From contig NZ_JAKRNK010000006.1 in NCBI RefSeq assembly GCF_022346885.1, forward strand, positions 280,404 through 344,403: a DNA stretch of 64,000 nt. The letters run 5' to 3'. Both the position numbers and the translations under genes were made by a program. The notes under the pieces were generated by a model. The model had not been told where the DNA came from and searched no databases. It saw only the letters and a list, made by a program, of their open reading frames with translations. This DNA comes from Paenibacillus sp. ACRRX. GTDB lineage: Bacteria > Bacillota > Bacilli > Paenibacillales > Paenibacillaceae. Below are positions 26,971 to 36,319 of the stretch, piece after piece. The stretch's first letter is position 1; every line of letters starts with the position of its first letter.

Positions 26971-27084
26971 ACTCCATTTTTTACGTGTCAATAGTTTGTA
27001 TTAACCGCGATTTGGTACTCCCCCCATATAGGATTCATAGCACACTGTATATGAAATCGAATACTACGTATTATTGACGATGAT

Positions 27085-27579
27085 TCATTTTAGCGCCTCG
27101 TCAAACGCCAGTTCGATCTGATCAATTTCTGTAGAGACCGCAAACAGAATATAAGGTTCCTTCACCTTTACTACGTGTTTTTCAAGCAGAGCATATTCAT
27201 TCGGGCGATAGTCTTTAAATTTGACCGACTGAGTGTCGATTCGTTTTATAATGTTTGACTTGACACTTTCTACTTGCTTTACGTCTGTTACCTTAATTAC
27301 AACAATTTCATCCGCCATGACGTTGGACTTAGCAGTATAGAGAATAAATTCTTCAACTTGTTCAGAGTCAAGGCCGTATAGCTTTTTCAGCTTACTCTCA
27401 TCCCCTTTCTTCAACTTGTCCAAGTTGACAGACTGCTTGATCTGCTCTTCGATCTTGGCAGTTGATACGTTGATAGATGGCTGTTTAGAAGTACATCCAA
27501 TCATTAGACTAACTGCAAGAATGAATATAAGCATTGCTAACCACATTCTTTGTTTGATTATTTTATCATCACTTTCCAT
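27085..27579 (-). CDS. DUF4358-type lipoprotein of the acylation operon
   Basis: The 164-residue protein has a lipoprotein signal (VSLMIGC, Cys near 29) and a DUF4358-like body: EEFILYTAKSNVMADEIVVI and KVTDVKQVESVKSNI, with a final region for an expected alpha/beta fold. DUF4358 proteins are regularly found with MBOAT and DHHW genes in Firmicutes, and here the gene follows the DHHW gene by 22 bases. The role is unproven, perhaps an outer-face accessory to polymer acylation. Confidence 0.75.
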   Translation of the reverse strand: MESDDKIIKQRMWLAMLIFILAVSLMIGCTSKQPSINVSTAKIEEQIKQSVNLDKLKKGDESKLKKLYGLDSEQVEEFILYTAKSNVMADEIVVIKVTDVKQVESVKSNIIKRIDTQSVKFKDYRPNEYALLEKHVVKVKEPYILFAVSTEIDQIELAFDEALK

Positions 27580-27601
27580 AAGGTCTGTTTCCCCTTCTCC
27601 G

Positions 27602-28750
27602 TTATTCTTTTGTATCCGTCAAATTGTTGATCGATGGATCCTCTACGAATGTATTCATGTTATAAAGTATCAGCATGTCATGGATTTGATGCTGCTGCGC
27701 GAGCGATGCAACATCCCCCTCATAATATCTAAGATCCACCATATAAATTTCACTGAAATGTGAGGTTAGGAACGGAATAAAGCTATTGGCATAGGAATCC
27801 TTGACCACAAGCAGCTTCTGCCCTTCCTTATGGCCTGTATTAATCTTAATAAGAGGGTGGTTGCCATTAAAAAATACGGTATACTTGTCCTTTTTCTTCA
27901 TATTTTCCAACTCATACATGGAATCCGTGCGTTGCTGCTCTTCAACGTATTCGACGGTATACTCCCATTCATTCTTCGGTATATACAATTCTATACTGTC
28001 TGGACTCAAATTTCGAAATCCACTCTTCGAATACAAGGAGCCATAGAAATCATGCGTCAAGATTCGTATATCGAAGTCTTCATCCCTCTTATGAGTGAAT
28101 CCCATCTGCTTGCTTAGCTGCTGGTACGCATAGAAAGCACCTTTACTTGTCCAATGGTGATCCGTTTTGTAGTAAATCGGTTCATTTTGTCGAGAAGAAA
28201 GCACTGGGTACACATCGACATAATGGATGCCTGGATTTAAAGATGTTCTTACGTCATTCAGCAAGACCCGTTCACGATCACCCGAGACGTAATCCGGAAG
28301 CTTGCTTTGCAGCACACTGACAGCAGTTGGAACGAGCATTATATACTTGGTAAGCTCTGGCGTTGAGGAGTGGAAGGAATTAATCGTTTGGACCTTCTCT
28401 TTCAATTCACTTTCACTTCGCTCAACAAACTTCTGAAGTAAATACCCATCCTTCCCAAGGTACACACCATTGCTTTCTTTCTTGCCTATCACGCGATCCA
28501 CACTGGATTTTACATCAACCCATATCTCTTTTGCCACGAATTGATCCGTCATATACTTCTCAAAGTCCGATGTGAACTTTCCAGATATAAAGCTGTGAAA
28601 CGAAAACACTGGCAGTTGCTCCAACTTCCGATTTTCTGACTCTGAGAATACCTTCTTAGGCAGCAGCAGATTGAGAAACAGAATAAGACCGATAAAGATC
28701 AGAAATAATATCGCCATTACGTATTGCGACAACTTGTCATAACGATTCAA
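27602..28750 (-). CDS. DHHW-family membrane-anchored protein (AlgJ/AlgX-like)
   Basis: TTG at 28750, nine bases after GGAGG, gives 382 residues; a TTG two codons earlier is too close. An N-terminal helix (about 10-32) anchors the protein outside. The motif YKTDHHWTSKGAFYAY holds the Asp-His pair typical of DHHW proteins and of the SGNH-like acetyl-transfer proteins AlgJ, AlgX and PatB. VKDSYANSFIPFL contains the matching Ser block. With the MBOAT encoded just upstream it probably transfers acyl groups to a wall or exopolysaccharide polymer. The polymer is unknown. Confidence 0.82.
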   Translation of the reverse strand: MNRYDKLSQYVMAILFLIFIGLILFLNLLLPKKVFSESENRKLEQLPVFSFHSFISGKFTSDFEKYMTDQFVAKEIWVDVKSSVDRVIGKKESNGVYLGKDGYLLQKFVERSESELKEKVQTINSFHSSTPELTKYIMLVPTAVSVLQSKLPDYVSGDRERVLLNDVRTSLNPGIHYVDVYPVLSSRQNEPIYYKTDHHWTSKGAFYAYQQLSKQMGFTHKRDEDFDIRILTHDFYGSLYSKSGFRNLSPDSIELYIPKNEWEYTVEYVEEQQRTDSMYELENMKKKDKYTVFFNGNHPLIKINTGHKEGQKLLVVKDSYANSFIPFLTSHFSEIYMVDLRYYEGDVASLAQQHQIHDMLILYNMNTFVEDPSINNLTDTKE

Positions 28751-28789
28751 GCTCAATCACCTCCCCGTTAATCATTTTTGTTCCGTCTT

Positions 28790-30196
28790 TTAGAATCTAA
28801 AGTACAAGAAGGGATTATACGTTTCATTGACCAAATAGGCCGTCGAAAGAAGCAGAAATATAACGTATAGCATGGACATGAAAATAGCCCCGCCTATCTG
28901 ATACTTGTTATTAAATGCTGATATCGCCTTCTTTGGAAGTGGTGTAGCCAATAGTGCAGCTAGCAGCAATACAATAAGATTCGTAGATAAATAATAGTAG
29001 CTATGATCGTTAGCAATCTGATGTGTGCTAAAGTTAAACATTGTTCCTAGAAATTCCATCGCTGTCGACAACTGATCAAGCTCAAAAAATACCCATCCGA
29101 TCACGACAATCAGGAGTGTATAGATATGCCCTACTATGCGAGGGAGATGCTGCAGCCACTTGTATAGGAAGAGCTTTTCAAGCGCAATAAAACATCCGAA
29201 ATAAAGACCCCATATGATGAAATTCCAGCTTGCGCCATGCCAAAATCCGGTCAAAAACCATACAACAAACAAATTGCGTAACTGCTTTACGATTCCTGCC
29301 CTATTTCCGCCTAGCGGAATGTATACGTACTCACGGAACCAAGAACCTAACGACATATGCCATCTCCGCCAGAACTCTGATACGCTGGTTGAGATATACG
29401 GATAATTGAAGTTCTTCGTAAACTCGAAGCCTAACATTTTACCGAGACCGCGTGCCATATCCGAATATCCACTAAAATCAAAATAGATTTGCAAGGTAAA
29501 GGCGATAATGCCAATCCATGAAGTTGCTACGGTCAAATCCGCCGCAGGAGTAGCTTTAATGTTTGACCAGAGCATGCCGATATTGTTCGCAAGCAGCACC
29601 TTTTTCGCCAGACCACTAATGAACAATTGCGTTCCTTCCCCAAATAACGATAGTGTTATTTTTCGGCTTGTGAGTTGCTTTGCAACATCACCGTATGCAA
29701 TGATCGGTCCCGCCACAAGCTGCGGAAACATCGTTACAAATGTACCGAAGGAGATGATATTTTTCTGAACAGGAACTTTATCGCGGTACACGTCTATAAT
29801 GTAAGACATGGTTTGAAACGTATAGAAGGAAATGCCGATCGGAAGCGGAAGCGACGTTACTTCTAGATGCAAGTTGAACAAAGAATTAAGATTCTCGACC
29901 AAAAATCCGAAGTATTTGAAAAAACCGAGTATTGCTATATTCCCGATGAGGGAGCAAACCAAGATGGCTCTTGCAATACTTTTTTGACTACGAAATCTAT
30001 CGATTAGAAGTCCATTCGCATAATCAAACACGGTCGAAAATATCATTAGAAAGATGTAAACTGGCTCTCCCCACGCATAGAAAACTAAACTTGCCAAGAT
30101 CAAAATTACATTTCGCAGCCGATTCGGTGTTATAAAATAGATAAAAAGTGTTACAGGCAAAAACAAATACAGAAAAATCAGGCTACTGAATACCAA
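28790..30196 (-). CDS. MBOAT-family membrane O-acyltransferase (AlgI/DltB-like)
   Basis: TTG at 30196 lies nine bases after GGAGG. The 468-residue protein has 10-12 hydrophobic helices. Family blocks are present: PIGISFYTFQTMSYIIDVYR, FFDFSGYSDMARGLGKM-like region (DFSGYSDMARG), FWRRWHMSLGSWFREYVYIP with the first conserved His, and LTGFWHGASWNFIIWG with the second. It moves activated acyl groups across the membrane for transfer to an exported polymer by the DHHW protein. Position 2 in a four-gene operon with SGNH, DHHW and DUF4358 proteins. Confidence 0.9.
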   Translation of the reverse strand: MVFSSLIFLYLFLPVTLFIYFITPNRLRNVILILASLVFYAWGEPVYIFLMIFSTVFDYANGLLIDRFRSQKSIARAILVCSLIGNIAILGFFKYFGFLVENLNSLFNLHLEVTSLPLPIGISFYTFQTMSYIIDVYRDKVPVQKNIISFGTFVTMFPQLVAGPIIAYGDVAKQLTSRKITLSLFGEGTQLFISGLAKKVLLANNIGMLWSNIKATPAADLTVATSWIGIIAFTLQIYFDFSGYSDMARGLGKMLGFEFTKNFNYPYISTSVSEFWRRWHMSLGSWFREYVYIPLGGNRAGIVKQLRNLFVVWFLTGFWHGASWNFIIWGLYFGCFIALEKLFLYKWLQHLPRIVGHIYTLLIVVIGWVFFELDQLSTAMEFLGTMFNFSTHQIANDHSYYYLSTNLIVLLLAALLATPLPKKAISAFNNKYQIGGAIFMSMLYVIFLLLSTAYLVNETYNPFLYFRF

Positions 30197-30223
30197 AGCT
30201 CGGCGACCTCCTTCATGAGAATC

Positions 30224-30907
30224 TTATTTCAGTTCGCCTTTCAGATAGTCGAGCAAAAGCGGATAGAATTCAGCCTTGAAATGTATGCCATCCTCATCAT
30301 ATAAGGCTAGATTCTGTTGGGCTACGGATGATACATTTACATACTTCACTTGTTTTTTGCCGGCCAGTTCCTTTAAAAGTTGATTGTAAGCGTCAATATT
30401 GGAGTAACGCGGCTCTTCTATTAGTGCTTTCTTGGTTACTGGAGTGACTGACAATATCGTTATTTTGGTTTGCGGCAGCGTCTCTTTGATCTTGTCGAGC
30501 AATTTCCCGTATTGCTCGATCCCGAACTGCAACGGATTATCTGTTGGCCAGAGAATGTCATCTGAGCCCAATGCTATAAATAAATGTTCCGGATTTCTTT
30601 TAGCCAATTCGGCCACATCATTGCCTTTCAAGGCGAAGAAAGCTGTCTTGCCGGCTGCTCCAAATACGTTCGCTTTGTCCAGTACATCATGGAAACTAAA
30701 TCCCTCGGTAATAGAATCTCCATAGAATACACTCGTATTAAACAGAGATTTCAGTGCAGATTCCTTTGCTATTGCTGTTGTAGCTTCTTTTTGCGGAGTC
30801 GCTTCTTTATCTACTGCTGTCGAAGCAGTTCCGTTCTCTTGACTTACACAAGCTGCCAGGGACATGGCGATCATCGCTGTCATCAATAGGGTCATCCACT
30901 TTTTCAT
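30224..30907 (-). CDS. SGNH/GDSL-type lipoprotein of the acylation operon
   Basis: ATG at 30907 sits nine bases after AGAGG; an ATG at 30913 is too close. The signal MSLAAC gives a lipidated Cys near residue 19. The SGNH blocks are FYGDSITEGF (Ser, block I), Gly in FGAAGKTAF (II), IALGSDDIL (III, with Ser-Asp in place of the usual Gly-x-Asn) and DGIHFKAEFYPL (V, Asp-x-x-His). It is an esterase or acyltransferase acting outside the membrane. It is the first gene of the four-gene operon and probably edits or attaches the same acyl groups. Confidence 0.82.
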   Translation of the reverse strand: MKKWMTLLMTAMIAMSLAACVSQENGTASTAVDKEATPQKEATTAIAKESALKSLFNTSVFYGDSITEGFSFHDVLDKANVFGAAGKTAFFALKGNDVAELAKRNPEHLFIALGSDDILWPTDNPLQFGIEQYGKLLDKIKETLPQTKITILSVTPVTKKALIEEPRYSNIDAYNQLLKELAGKKQVKYVNVSSVAQQNLALYDEDGIHFKAEFYPLLLDYLKGELK

Positions 30908-31033
30908 AATCATTTTCCTCTCTTGTGACTTACTTTTTTTATGAAATGATGTGTGATAATAGGACTACTCTCTTCATCACAATAGATAGTTTAAAGAAGT
31001 AAGATGAAGATAAAGTGCAGATGAGGTTGAATT

Positions 31034-31075
31034 TAAATAAAAAAGAGCAGCTCTTGATGTTTACAAGAGCTGCTC
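31034..31075 (-). terminator. Strong terminator of the two-component operon
   Basis: A perfect 12-bp stem (31045-31056 / 31064-31075) is followed on the minus strand by CTTTTTTATT. It lies 30 bases after the kinase stop. Confidence 0.85.
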
Positions 31076-31105
31076 AGCTATAAATGAATCAGAAATGATA
31101 TATGT

Positions 31106-32920
31106 TTATTTAGAAGGTATTTTTCTTTTCTCAAGGAAGAAAAAGAAAAGTACACCGTCCACAGTGTTGTTCGCGCCATAGGAAACCCCGTGCAGTTCCA
31201 GTATCTTTTTGGAAATGGCAAGCCCTAGTCCCGTTCCTCCGGAAGCGCGATGTCGGGAAACTTCGCCCCGATAAAAGCGATCCCATATTTTCTCGATCTG
31301 CACTGACGGAATATGGACGCCTGTATTCTCGATGCATACCTTAACGGATTCCTGCTCCTCAGTCATTGAAATGTTAATGGAATTTCCCTCGGGTGTGTAT
31401 CGAATAGCGTTGTTGATAAAGTTGACAATAACTTGCTCGATTCGGAGCTTATTGGCCACGACTTCAATCGGAGCTAGCGATACATTCAAACTCAATTGCT
31501 TGTGTGCAATGTCGTTATACAGCTTTTCACAAGATTGCTCGATCACAGTATCAATTCTGAACGTGTCCAGCTTCATTTTGTATGTTCCTGATTCATATTT
31601 TGCTAATTCCAACATGTCCACGATGAGAAGATCCATCCGCTTCACTTCATTTTCCATGGCAGAAAAGTAATAATCCCTCTTATGGTTGGCCACGCCGTCT
31701 TTCAAAATCGACAGACAGCTCTGAATGACACTCAGAGGGGTTTTCAATTCATGCGATACCCCTGAGATGAATTCCTTTCGTGTATTCTCCAACTGCTTTT
31801 CTTTTTCAATGTCCTGCTGAAGCTTTTGGATATAGGAATTTAAGGTGTCCGATAATTCATTAATATTACGCGAGAGATCCCCAATCTCATCTTTTGTTGT
31901 GATGGGGAGCTTTTCAGAAAAATCCAGCTCAGTTATTTTCTTTGTCATTTGATTGATCCGCAATAAAGGACTTGCGATACCCTTGGAAAAATAGAACGAG
32001 GCCAGCAATATAAGTACTAGGACAAACACTATGATATAAAGATAATAATCCTGGATCATCCGAATCGCTTCATCGACTGGCTGCAGGGAGGTCATTGCAA
32101 ATATATATGCGTCCTTCCCCTCTTGGTCTTTAATAGCCGTAACAAACTGTTTATATTTAATATCATTCTCTTCGTACGTACCCTCTAATGTAGCTGCTGC
32201 CTCTTCCTCATTCTTTAACAGCAAATCCGCTTGAAATGCTTTAATTCTGTCCAAGAATAAGTGGTTCGTATAAATAAATCGTGTAGCTTCATTTTTTGCA
32301 GGTAACATCGTTTTCGTTATGGTTCCGAATAAGAAAAGGGTTGGAAATTTCGTATTATTCAAATCTTCAGACCCTTTTTCGTTTGGTAAAAGCTCATGTT
32401 CCTTTTTTGCAAGCCGATTATTCTCCCAAGTAACAGCAAAGTTATCTGTGCTGATTATGTATGGAATAACCTCTGTCCCTTTTCTAAGTCCTTGAATTAC
32501 GATGTCGTTTCCTTTACGCAGAAATTCGTTTCCTTGCCGGATTTCCTCAAAGTCACTAAAGCTATATAAGGGGATTATGATAGTTTTGGCAGCGAAATTA
32601 TCATGACTGACTTCATTTATTGTAACTTCAATTGAGTCATCACTGCTCTCTTTTACATTGCCGAATTCATCTAATACAGTTACCCAAGTATTGTGCTCTC
32701 TATAAAATTCCTGCTCCAGACGTCCAATGTCTAACGAATGATTATCTTGGTTAACATAGTTTTGAGCGAATGTTTCAAGGCTCGCTTTTACATTCTTTAC
32801 TTTCTGATGGACATAATATTGCTTAAAAAATACGGTCTGGCCAAAAAAAATGGTGGCGAGGATCAGTATACATAATGCCGTTGTTAAAACAAATAATTTG
32901 AATACGATACCTTTTTTCAT
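31106..32920 (-). CDS. Sensor histidine kinase with large extracytoplasmic domain
   Basis: The 604-residue kinase has TM1 at about 9-31, an external sensor region of roughly 260 residues (possibly tandem PAS/Cache-like), TM2 near 292-315, HAMP, the H-box SGVSHELKTPLSVIQ (phospho-His near 392), N-box NFINNAIRYT, and G-boxes with GGTGLGLAISKKILEL. It overlaps the response regulator by four bases (ATGA type). Partner genes nearby include a polysaccharide deacetylase and the acylation operon, so envelope sensing is plausible but unproven. Confidence 0.92.
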   Translation of the reverse strand: MKKGIVFKLFVLTTALCILILATIFFGQTVFFKQYYVHQKVKNVKASLETFAQNYVNQDNHSLDIGRLEQEFYREHNTWVTVLDEFGNVKESSDDSIEVTINEVSHDNFAAKTIIIPLYSFSDFEEIRQGNEFLRKGNDIVIQGLRKGTEVIPYIISTDNFAVTWENNRLAKKEHELLPNEKGSEDLNNTKFPTLFLFGTITKTMLPAKNEATRFIYTNHLFLDRIKAFQADLLLKNEEEAAATLEGTYEENDIKYKQFVTAIKDQEGKDAYIFAMTSLQPVDEAIRMIQDYYLYIIVFVLVLILLASFYFSKGIASPLLRINQMTKKITELDFSEKLPITTKDEIGDLSRNINELSDTLNSYIQKLQQDIEKEKQLENTRKEFISGVSHELKTPLSVIQSCLSILKDGVANHKRDYYFSAMENEVKRMDLLIVDMLELAKYESGTYKMKLDTFRIDTVIEQSCEKLYNDIAHKQLSLNVSLAPIEVVANKLRIEQVIVNFINNAIRYTPEGNSINISMTEEQESVKVCIENTGVHIPSVQIEKIWDRFYRGEVSRHRASGGTGLGLAISKKILELHGVSYGANNTVDGVLFFFFLEKRKIPSK

Positions 32921-33594
32921 GACAATTCCTCAAATTTATAGCCGGATCGAACGACCGTAACAATGCATTTGGCCTTGTGCCCTAGTTTGTGGCGAAGGTT
33001 GCGGATATGACTATTGACCGTCCGATCGTCGCCTACGAAGTCATAGCCCCATATTTTCGTTATCAATTGTTCGCGGTTGATAATGATTCCTTTATTCTCC
33101 ATCAAGTAAATTAATATTTCAAATTCCGTATGAGTTAAGCTGATGTGAACCTCATCTACCGAAACAGTACGAGAAGATAGGGAGACCGTAATGCCGCTGC
33201 TGGAGATGATTGAACTATCCGGTTCTTGCATATGTCGGTTTTCCAGCAGTCTCTTTGCTCGTGCCAATAATATTTGAGGACTATAGGGTTTGGTCACATA
33301 GTCATCTGCTCCAAGTTCGAAACCAAGCAGTGTATCATCTTCATCAACACGAGCGGTTAGCATAATAATGGGAACATTTGATGTTTTGCGAATCCGTTGA
33401 CATACAGACCATCCATCTATTTCAGGCAACATAATATCAAGAATAAGCAGATCCACCTCATGATTCTGAAAGGTTGATAATGCTTCTCTCCCGTCGCCCG
33501 CTTCTAGAACATGATATCCTTCGTTAAGTAAGTAATCTTTCATAATTTCGCGTAAAATATGCTCGTCTTCTACAATTAAAATTGTATTCGTCAT
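32917..33594 (-). CDS. OmpR/PhoB-family response regulator
   Basis: A standard 225-residue regulator with receiver motifs VEDEH, LLILDIMLPEIDGW (phospho-Asp near 52), IMLTARVDEDD and DDYVTKPYSP, and a winged helix with LTHTEFEILIYLME and NSHIRNLRHKLG. ATG at 33594 follows TGGAGGATC. It overlaps and is translationally coupled to the kinase gene. Targets may include the deacetylase immediately upstream, from which it is separated by a hairpin. Confidence 0.93.
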   Translation of the reverse strand: MTNTILIVEDEHILREIMKDYLLNEGYHVLEAGDGREALSTFQNHEVDLLILDIMLPEIDGWSVCQRIRKTSNVPIIMLTARVDEDDTLLGFELGADDYVTKPYSPQILLARAKRLLENRHMQEPDSSIISSSGITVSLSSRTVSVDEVHISLTHTEFEILIYLMENKGIIINREQLITKIWGYDFVGDDRTVNSHIRNLRHKLGHKAKCIVTVVRSGYKFEELS

Positions 33595-33755
33595 GGTTGA
33601 TCCTCCATTGAATGGTGTGATTTGTTATGCTCCCAGGAGAATTCACTGCAAAGATAAATTCCTTCATCTAAAACGACTAATCGTTCAATAAGCTGGATAT
33701 CATTCTTTACTTGTTAGATAAAGCATAAACATAGCTCGATAATAATTTGAATAAC

Positions 33756-33775
33756 CCCCCTATTTGAGGGGGGGC
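33756..33775 (-). terminator. C6/G7 hairpin after the deacetylase gene
   Basis: CCCCCC (33756-33761) pairs with the G-run 33769-33775 around TATTTGA. On the minus strand it is followed by TTATT. It lies 28 bases beyond the stop at 33803. Confidence 0.55.
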
Positions 33776-33802
33776 CGTGCACAAATATTATTTTATCATA
33801 TA

Positions 33803-34570
33803 CTATAAACGGTTATCCTTTTGGAAATTAAGACGAAAATGCGCTTTGTCATGGTACACTGCGAACTCATATCCCTGATCTTTATAGAATTTAATGATTT
33901 CCGGTAGCACTTGCAAGGTTTGTGGCTTCTCGTGCATAAGAACAACTTCCAAATCCTCTGTCGTTTGTTCTTTTACATTTTCGATAATTTTATTTGGGTT
34001 TCCTTTTAACATCCAATCATGGGAGTCAATCGTCCAGTCCCATACTTTAATGCCTACGTTTGCGATTTGATCGCGAATTTGTATGTCCTTCAATCCAGGG
34101 GCTGATCCATAAGGGGGACGTACCAGCTTTGGATTCGTACCTGTAATATCGCGGATCAAGTTTAATGTTTCCACCATTTCGGGGACAAACTGTTTATTGT
34201 CATATAACTTGACCGCATCATGTGTCATACTATGTGCTCCAACATAGTGTCCTTCTTTTACAGCTCTTTTGACATAATCTTGATACTCCGTATTTTTCAA
34301 ATTACTGCCCTGCATGAAAAAAGTTGCTTTTACATTATACTCTTGTAATACGTCTAGGAATTGGCCCGTTAATGAACTCGGTCCATCGTCAAAAGTCAGG
34401 TAGACTACCTTCTTATCTTGCTTGCTGACATCGCTGCCCCTTTCAGCTGAAATAGAGGAAAGTTTCCCAGAATTAAAGAATATAAGGAGAGATACGACCA
34501 GGATAATTCCTATGGACATTCCTATTTTCGTGAATGCACTCCTACTTCTGCCAAATCGTGATGTTTTCAT
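33803..34570 (-). CDS. Polysaccharide deacetylase (NodB homology domain), membrane-anchored
   Basis: The frame opens upstream at 34684, but ATG at 34570 with AAAGGATCG gives 255 residues and a normal signal anchor (residues 14-33). All NodB motifs are present: LTFDDGPS (catalytic and metal Asp), HSMTH (metal His pair), RPPYGS, WTIDSHDW and VLMHEK. It should de-N-acetylate GlcNAc in peptidoglycan or an exopolysaccharide outside the membrane, giving lysozyme resistance or altered charge. The two-component operon lies directly downstream after a hairpin. Confidence 0.9.
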   Translation of the reverse strand: MKTSRFGRSRSAFTKIGMSIGIILVVSLLIFFNSGKLSSISAERGSDVSKQDKKVVYLTFDDGPSSLTGQFLDVLQEYNVKATFFMQGSNLKNTEYQDYVKRAVKEGHYVGAHSMTHDAVKLYDNKQFVPEMVETLNLIRDITGTNPKLVRPPYGSAPGLKDIQIRDQIANVGIKVWDWTIDSHDWMLKGNPNKIIENVKEQTTEDLEVVLMHEKPQTLQVLPEIIKFYKDQGYEFAVYHDKAHFRLNFQKDNRL

Positions 34571-34864
34571 ATAATCGATCCTTTCTATGTCATTCACTTG
34601 TTGAGATGAATAAATACTTGTTGTATTCTTTTTTCTTACAAGTGATAGATTAATATAGAAAGATAAAGATAAAGTGCAGATCATGTTGAATACATTTAAA
34701 GAAAAAATGTGTGGGTTAGCCAGCTAACCAGAAGACAGTCTACACATGCCATCTAACGCAAAGAATAGGCACATTAGATTCTCTGAGTATTCCTCCCCCC
34801 CTTTGTCGGTATGGAACCGTCACGCTGACGCTGTCATAACACAAAGCATAGCCCCTGAATGAGA

Positions 34865-34901
34865 AAACAGTGCCCCCTCCACACTGGAGGGGGCACTGTT
34901 T
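34865..34901 (-). terminator. Terminator of the sigma/anti-sigma operon (perfect 16-bp stem)
   Basis: Arms 34865-34880 and 34886-34901 are exact complements around ACACT, with a short T-run on the minus strand. Between 34571 and 34864 no gene is seen. Confidence 0.75.
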
Positions 34902-34908
34902 CATTCTC

Positions 34909-35412
34909 TTACGGCTTGGCGGTTCCCTTAATCTTATCAAAGTACGGGGCAAGCTTGGAGCCGAGCTGCTTAAACTGCTGTTGTTCTTCTTTGGTCAGCT
35001 TCTCCTCATGAGTGACCCCATTTTTATCGGTGATCTTCAGCTTTAATTGCACGATTTGCTTGGTCAGCTCCATATACTCCTTAAATTCTTCTTCCTTGAG
35101 CTTGCCTTTAGCTGCTTGAAGCATTCCCTCGATCGCTTGATACTCTTCCTGTGAAACGCCATGCTGTTCAATGTCTGTAGAGGAACCGAATATATCATCG
35201 GCTAGATAGGAAGCAGCAAGTGCGACAGACGGAATCAGGATTGCTACTGCGACAATACCTACAAGTATTCGTTTTTTCATGGGAGATCTGCCTCTCTCTT
35301 CGTTCATATAGTGTTGATAGGACTGACGGACACGTCCATACAAATCGGGTGGGCAGTGCATCGAATCAGCTACCTGGTGAAGCACTTCACGCAATTCTTT
35401 GTCAATGGACAT
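34909..35412 (-). CDS. Anti-sigma-type membrane protein (DUF3600-like)
   Basis: The 167-residue protein has a cytoplasmic N-region (1-44) with LREVLHQVADSM and GRVRQSYQHYMNEERG, one helix (RILVGIVAVAILIPSVALAA, about 48-67) and an external Lys/Glu-rich, mostly helical tail. It overlaps the 3' end of the ECF sigma gene by 11 bases, the typical arrangement for a sigma/anti-sigma pair. It probably holds the sigma factor until an envelope signal reaches the external domain. The family assignment is from layout more than motif. Confidence 0.72.
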   Translation of the reverse strand: MSIDKELREVLHQVADSMHCPPDLYGRVRQSYQHYMNEERGRSPMKKRILVGIVAVAILIPSVALAASYLADDIFGSSTDIEQHGVSQEEYQAIEGMLQAAKGKLKEEEFKEYMELTKQIVQLKLKITDKNGVTHEEKLTKEEQQQFKQLGSKLAPYFDKIKGTAKP

Positions 35413-35965
35413 ACGCGTCTCCTCCCGTCATTTCCGAACGTTTCCGGAGTTCTTTCAGTGCCAGATGATGCCTGGATTTCACTGTGCCAACAGGGATCTG
35501 CAGCATGTCTGCGATTTCTTCCAGAGCATAGTCGTGAAAATAGCGCAGGATGACAACCACGCGTAGTTTATACGATAACTGGCGGACAAGGCTGAACAGT
35601 TCATGCTGCATTTCGGACTGCAGGACAGCTATCTCCGTCCACTCGAACTGTTCGCAAGTCATCTGGCGGTTTCGTTCAAAGAGGCGAATTCGACGCCAAG
35701 CCTTTCTTTTCCAATCTTGGACCTGGCGGACAGTGATCCCGTGCAGCCAATACCGAAACGGTCGGTTCGAGTCGTACGTGTGAAATGACCGCCACATGCT
35801 CATATAAACTTCATTCACGATATCTTCAATGTCCTGTTTGTTGTAGACGAGAAAAGCAACCGTCCGATATACGTCTTGGTGAGTCGCCTGATAGACAAGC
35901 TGAAAAGCCGATTCGTCGCCCAACGTTTCTTTTTCAAGCCACGGAAGTAATTCTTTATCATTCAT
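35402..35965 (-). CDS. ECF RNA polymerase sigma factor
   Basis: The 187-residue protein holds region 2 (DIEDIVNEVYMSMWRSFHTY and RPFRYWLHGITVRQVQDW, which bind core and melt the -10) and region 4 (RYFHDYALEEIADMLQIPVG, TVKSRHHLALKELRKR, which reads the -35). ATG at 35965 follows GGGAGGGG. It is followed by an overlapping anti-sigma gene. A matching promoter lies 33 bases upstream, suggesting autoregulation. Confidence 0.92.
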   Translation of the reverse strand: MNDKELLPWLEKETLGDESAFQLVYQATHQDVYRTVAFLVYNKQDIEDIVNEVYMSMWRSFHTYDSNRPFRYWLHGITVRQVQDWKRKAWRRIRLFERNRQMTCEQFEWTEIAVLQSEMQHELFSLVRQLSYKLRVVVILRYFHDYALEEIADMLQIPVGTVKSRHHLALKELRKRSEMTGGDAYVH

Positions 35966-35997
35966 GGGGGGCCCCTCCCTAACGTGTTACAACCCTT

Positions 35998-36025
35998 TAT
36001 TCGCTCTCGCGGGGAAAAAGGTTCA
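35998..36025 (-). promoter_or_regulatory. Candidate ECF-type promoter of the sigma operon
   Basis: On the minus strand TGAACC (36025-36020) and CGAATA (36003-35998) are separated by exactly 16 bases, the usual ECF spacing and resembling the GAAC/CGxxTA pattern. The sigma ATG follows after 32 bases. Between 36026 and 36200 no gene is present. Confidence 0.45.
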
Positions 36026-36200
36026 GTAAGCGAATAAACTTTTTTATGATACTCGCCATTTTAGGAACTTCTTCTGGTTCACGGTTACACCGCTTAACGT
36101 GGTGAAGAACGAAAAAACGCTATTCTTCTGTAATATATCAGTAATCTTACCTTGATTGGACTTTCACCAACTAAAATTAATGGCTTTCTAGACACACAAC

Positions 36201-36229
36201 ATAAAAAACCGCTCCTTTTCGAGCGGTTT
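36201..36229 (-). terminator. Terminator for the cupin gene
   Basis: AAACCGCTC and GAGCGGTTT pair perfectly around CTTTTC and are followed on the minus strand by TTTTTTAT. Confidence 0.8.
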
Positions 36230-36319
36230 CCTCTTAAAATAAAGGTTATCCATTCTTTGTTGCAATGTTTGCATGAAAAATAAAAATTAATAATTTCCTA
36301 CATAAAGAATAGAAACACA

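Noticed and set aside
34740..34952. Minus frame rich in Arg and Cys near the anti-sigma gene
   Set aside because: It covers a strong terminator hairpin and shows no ribosome binding site or family signature.
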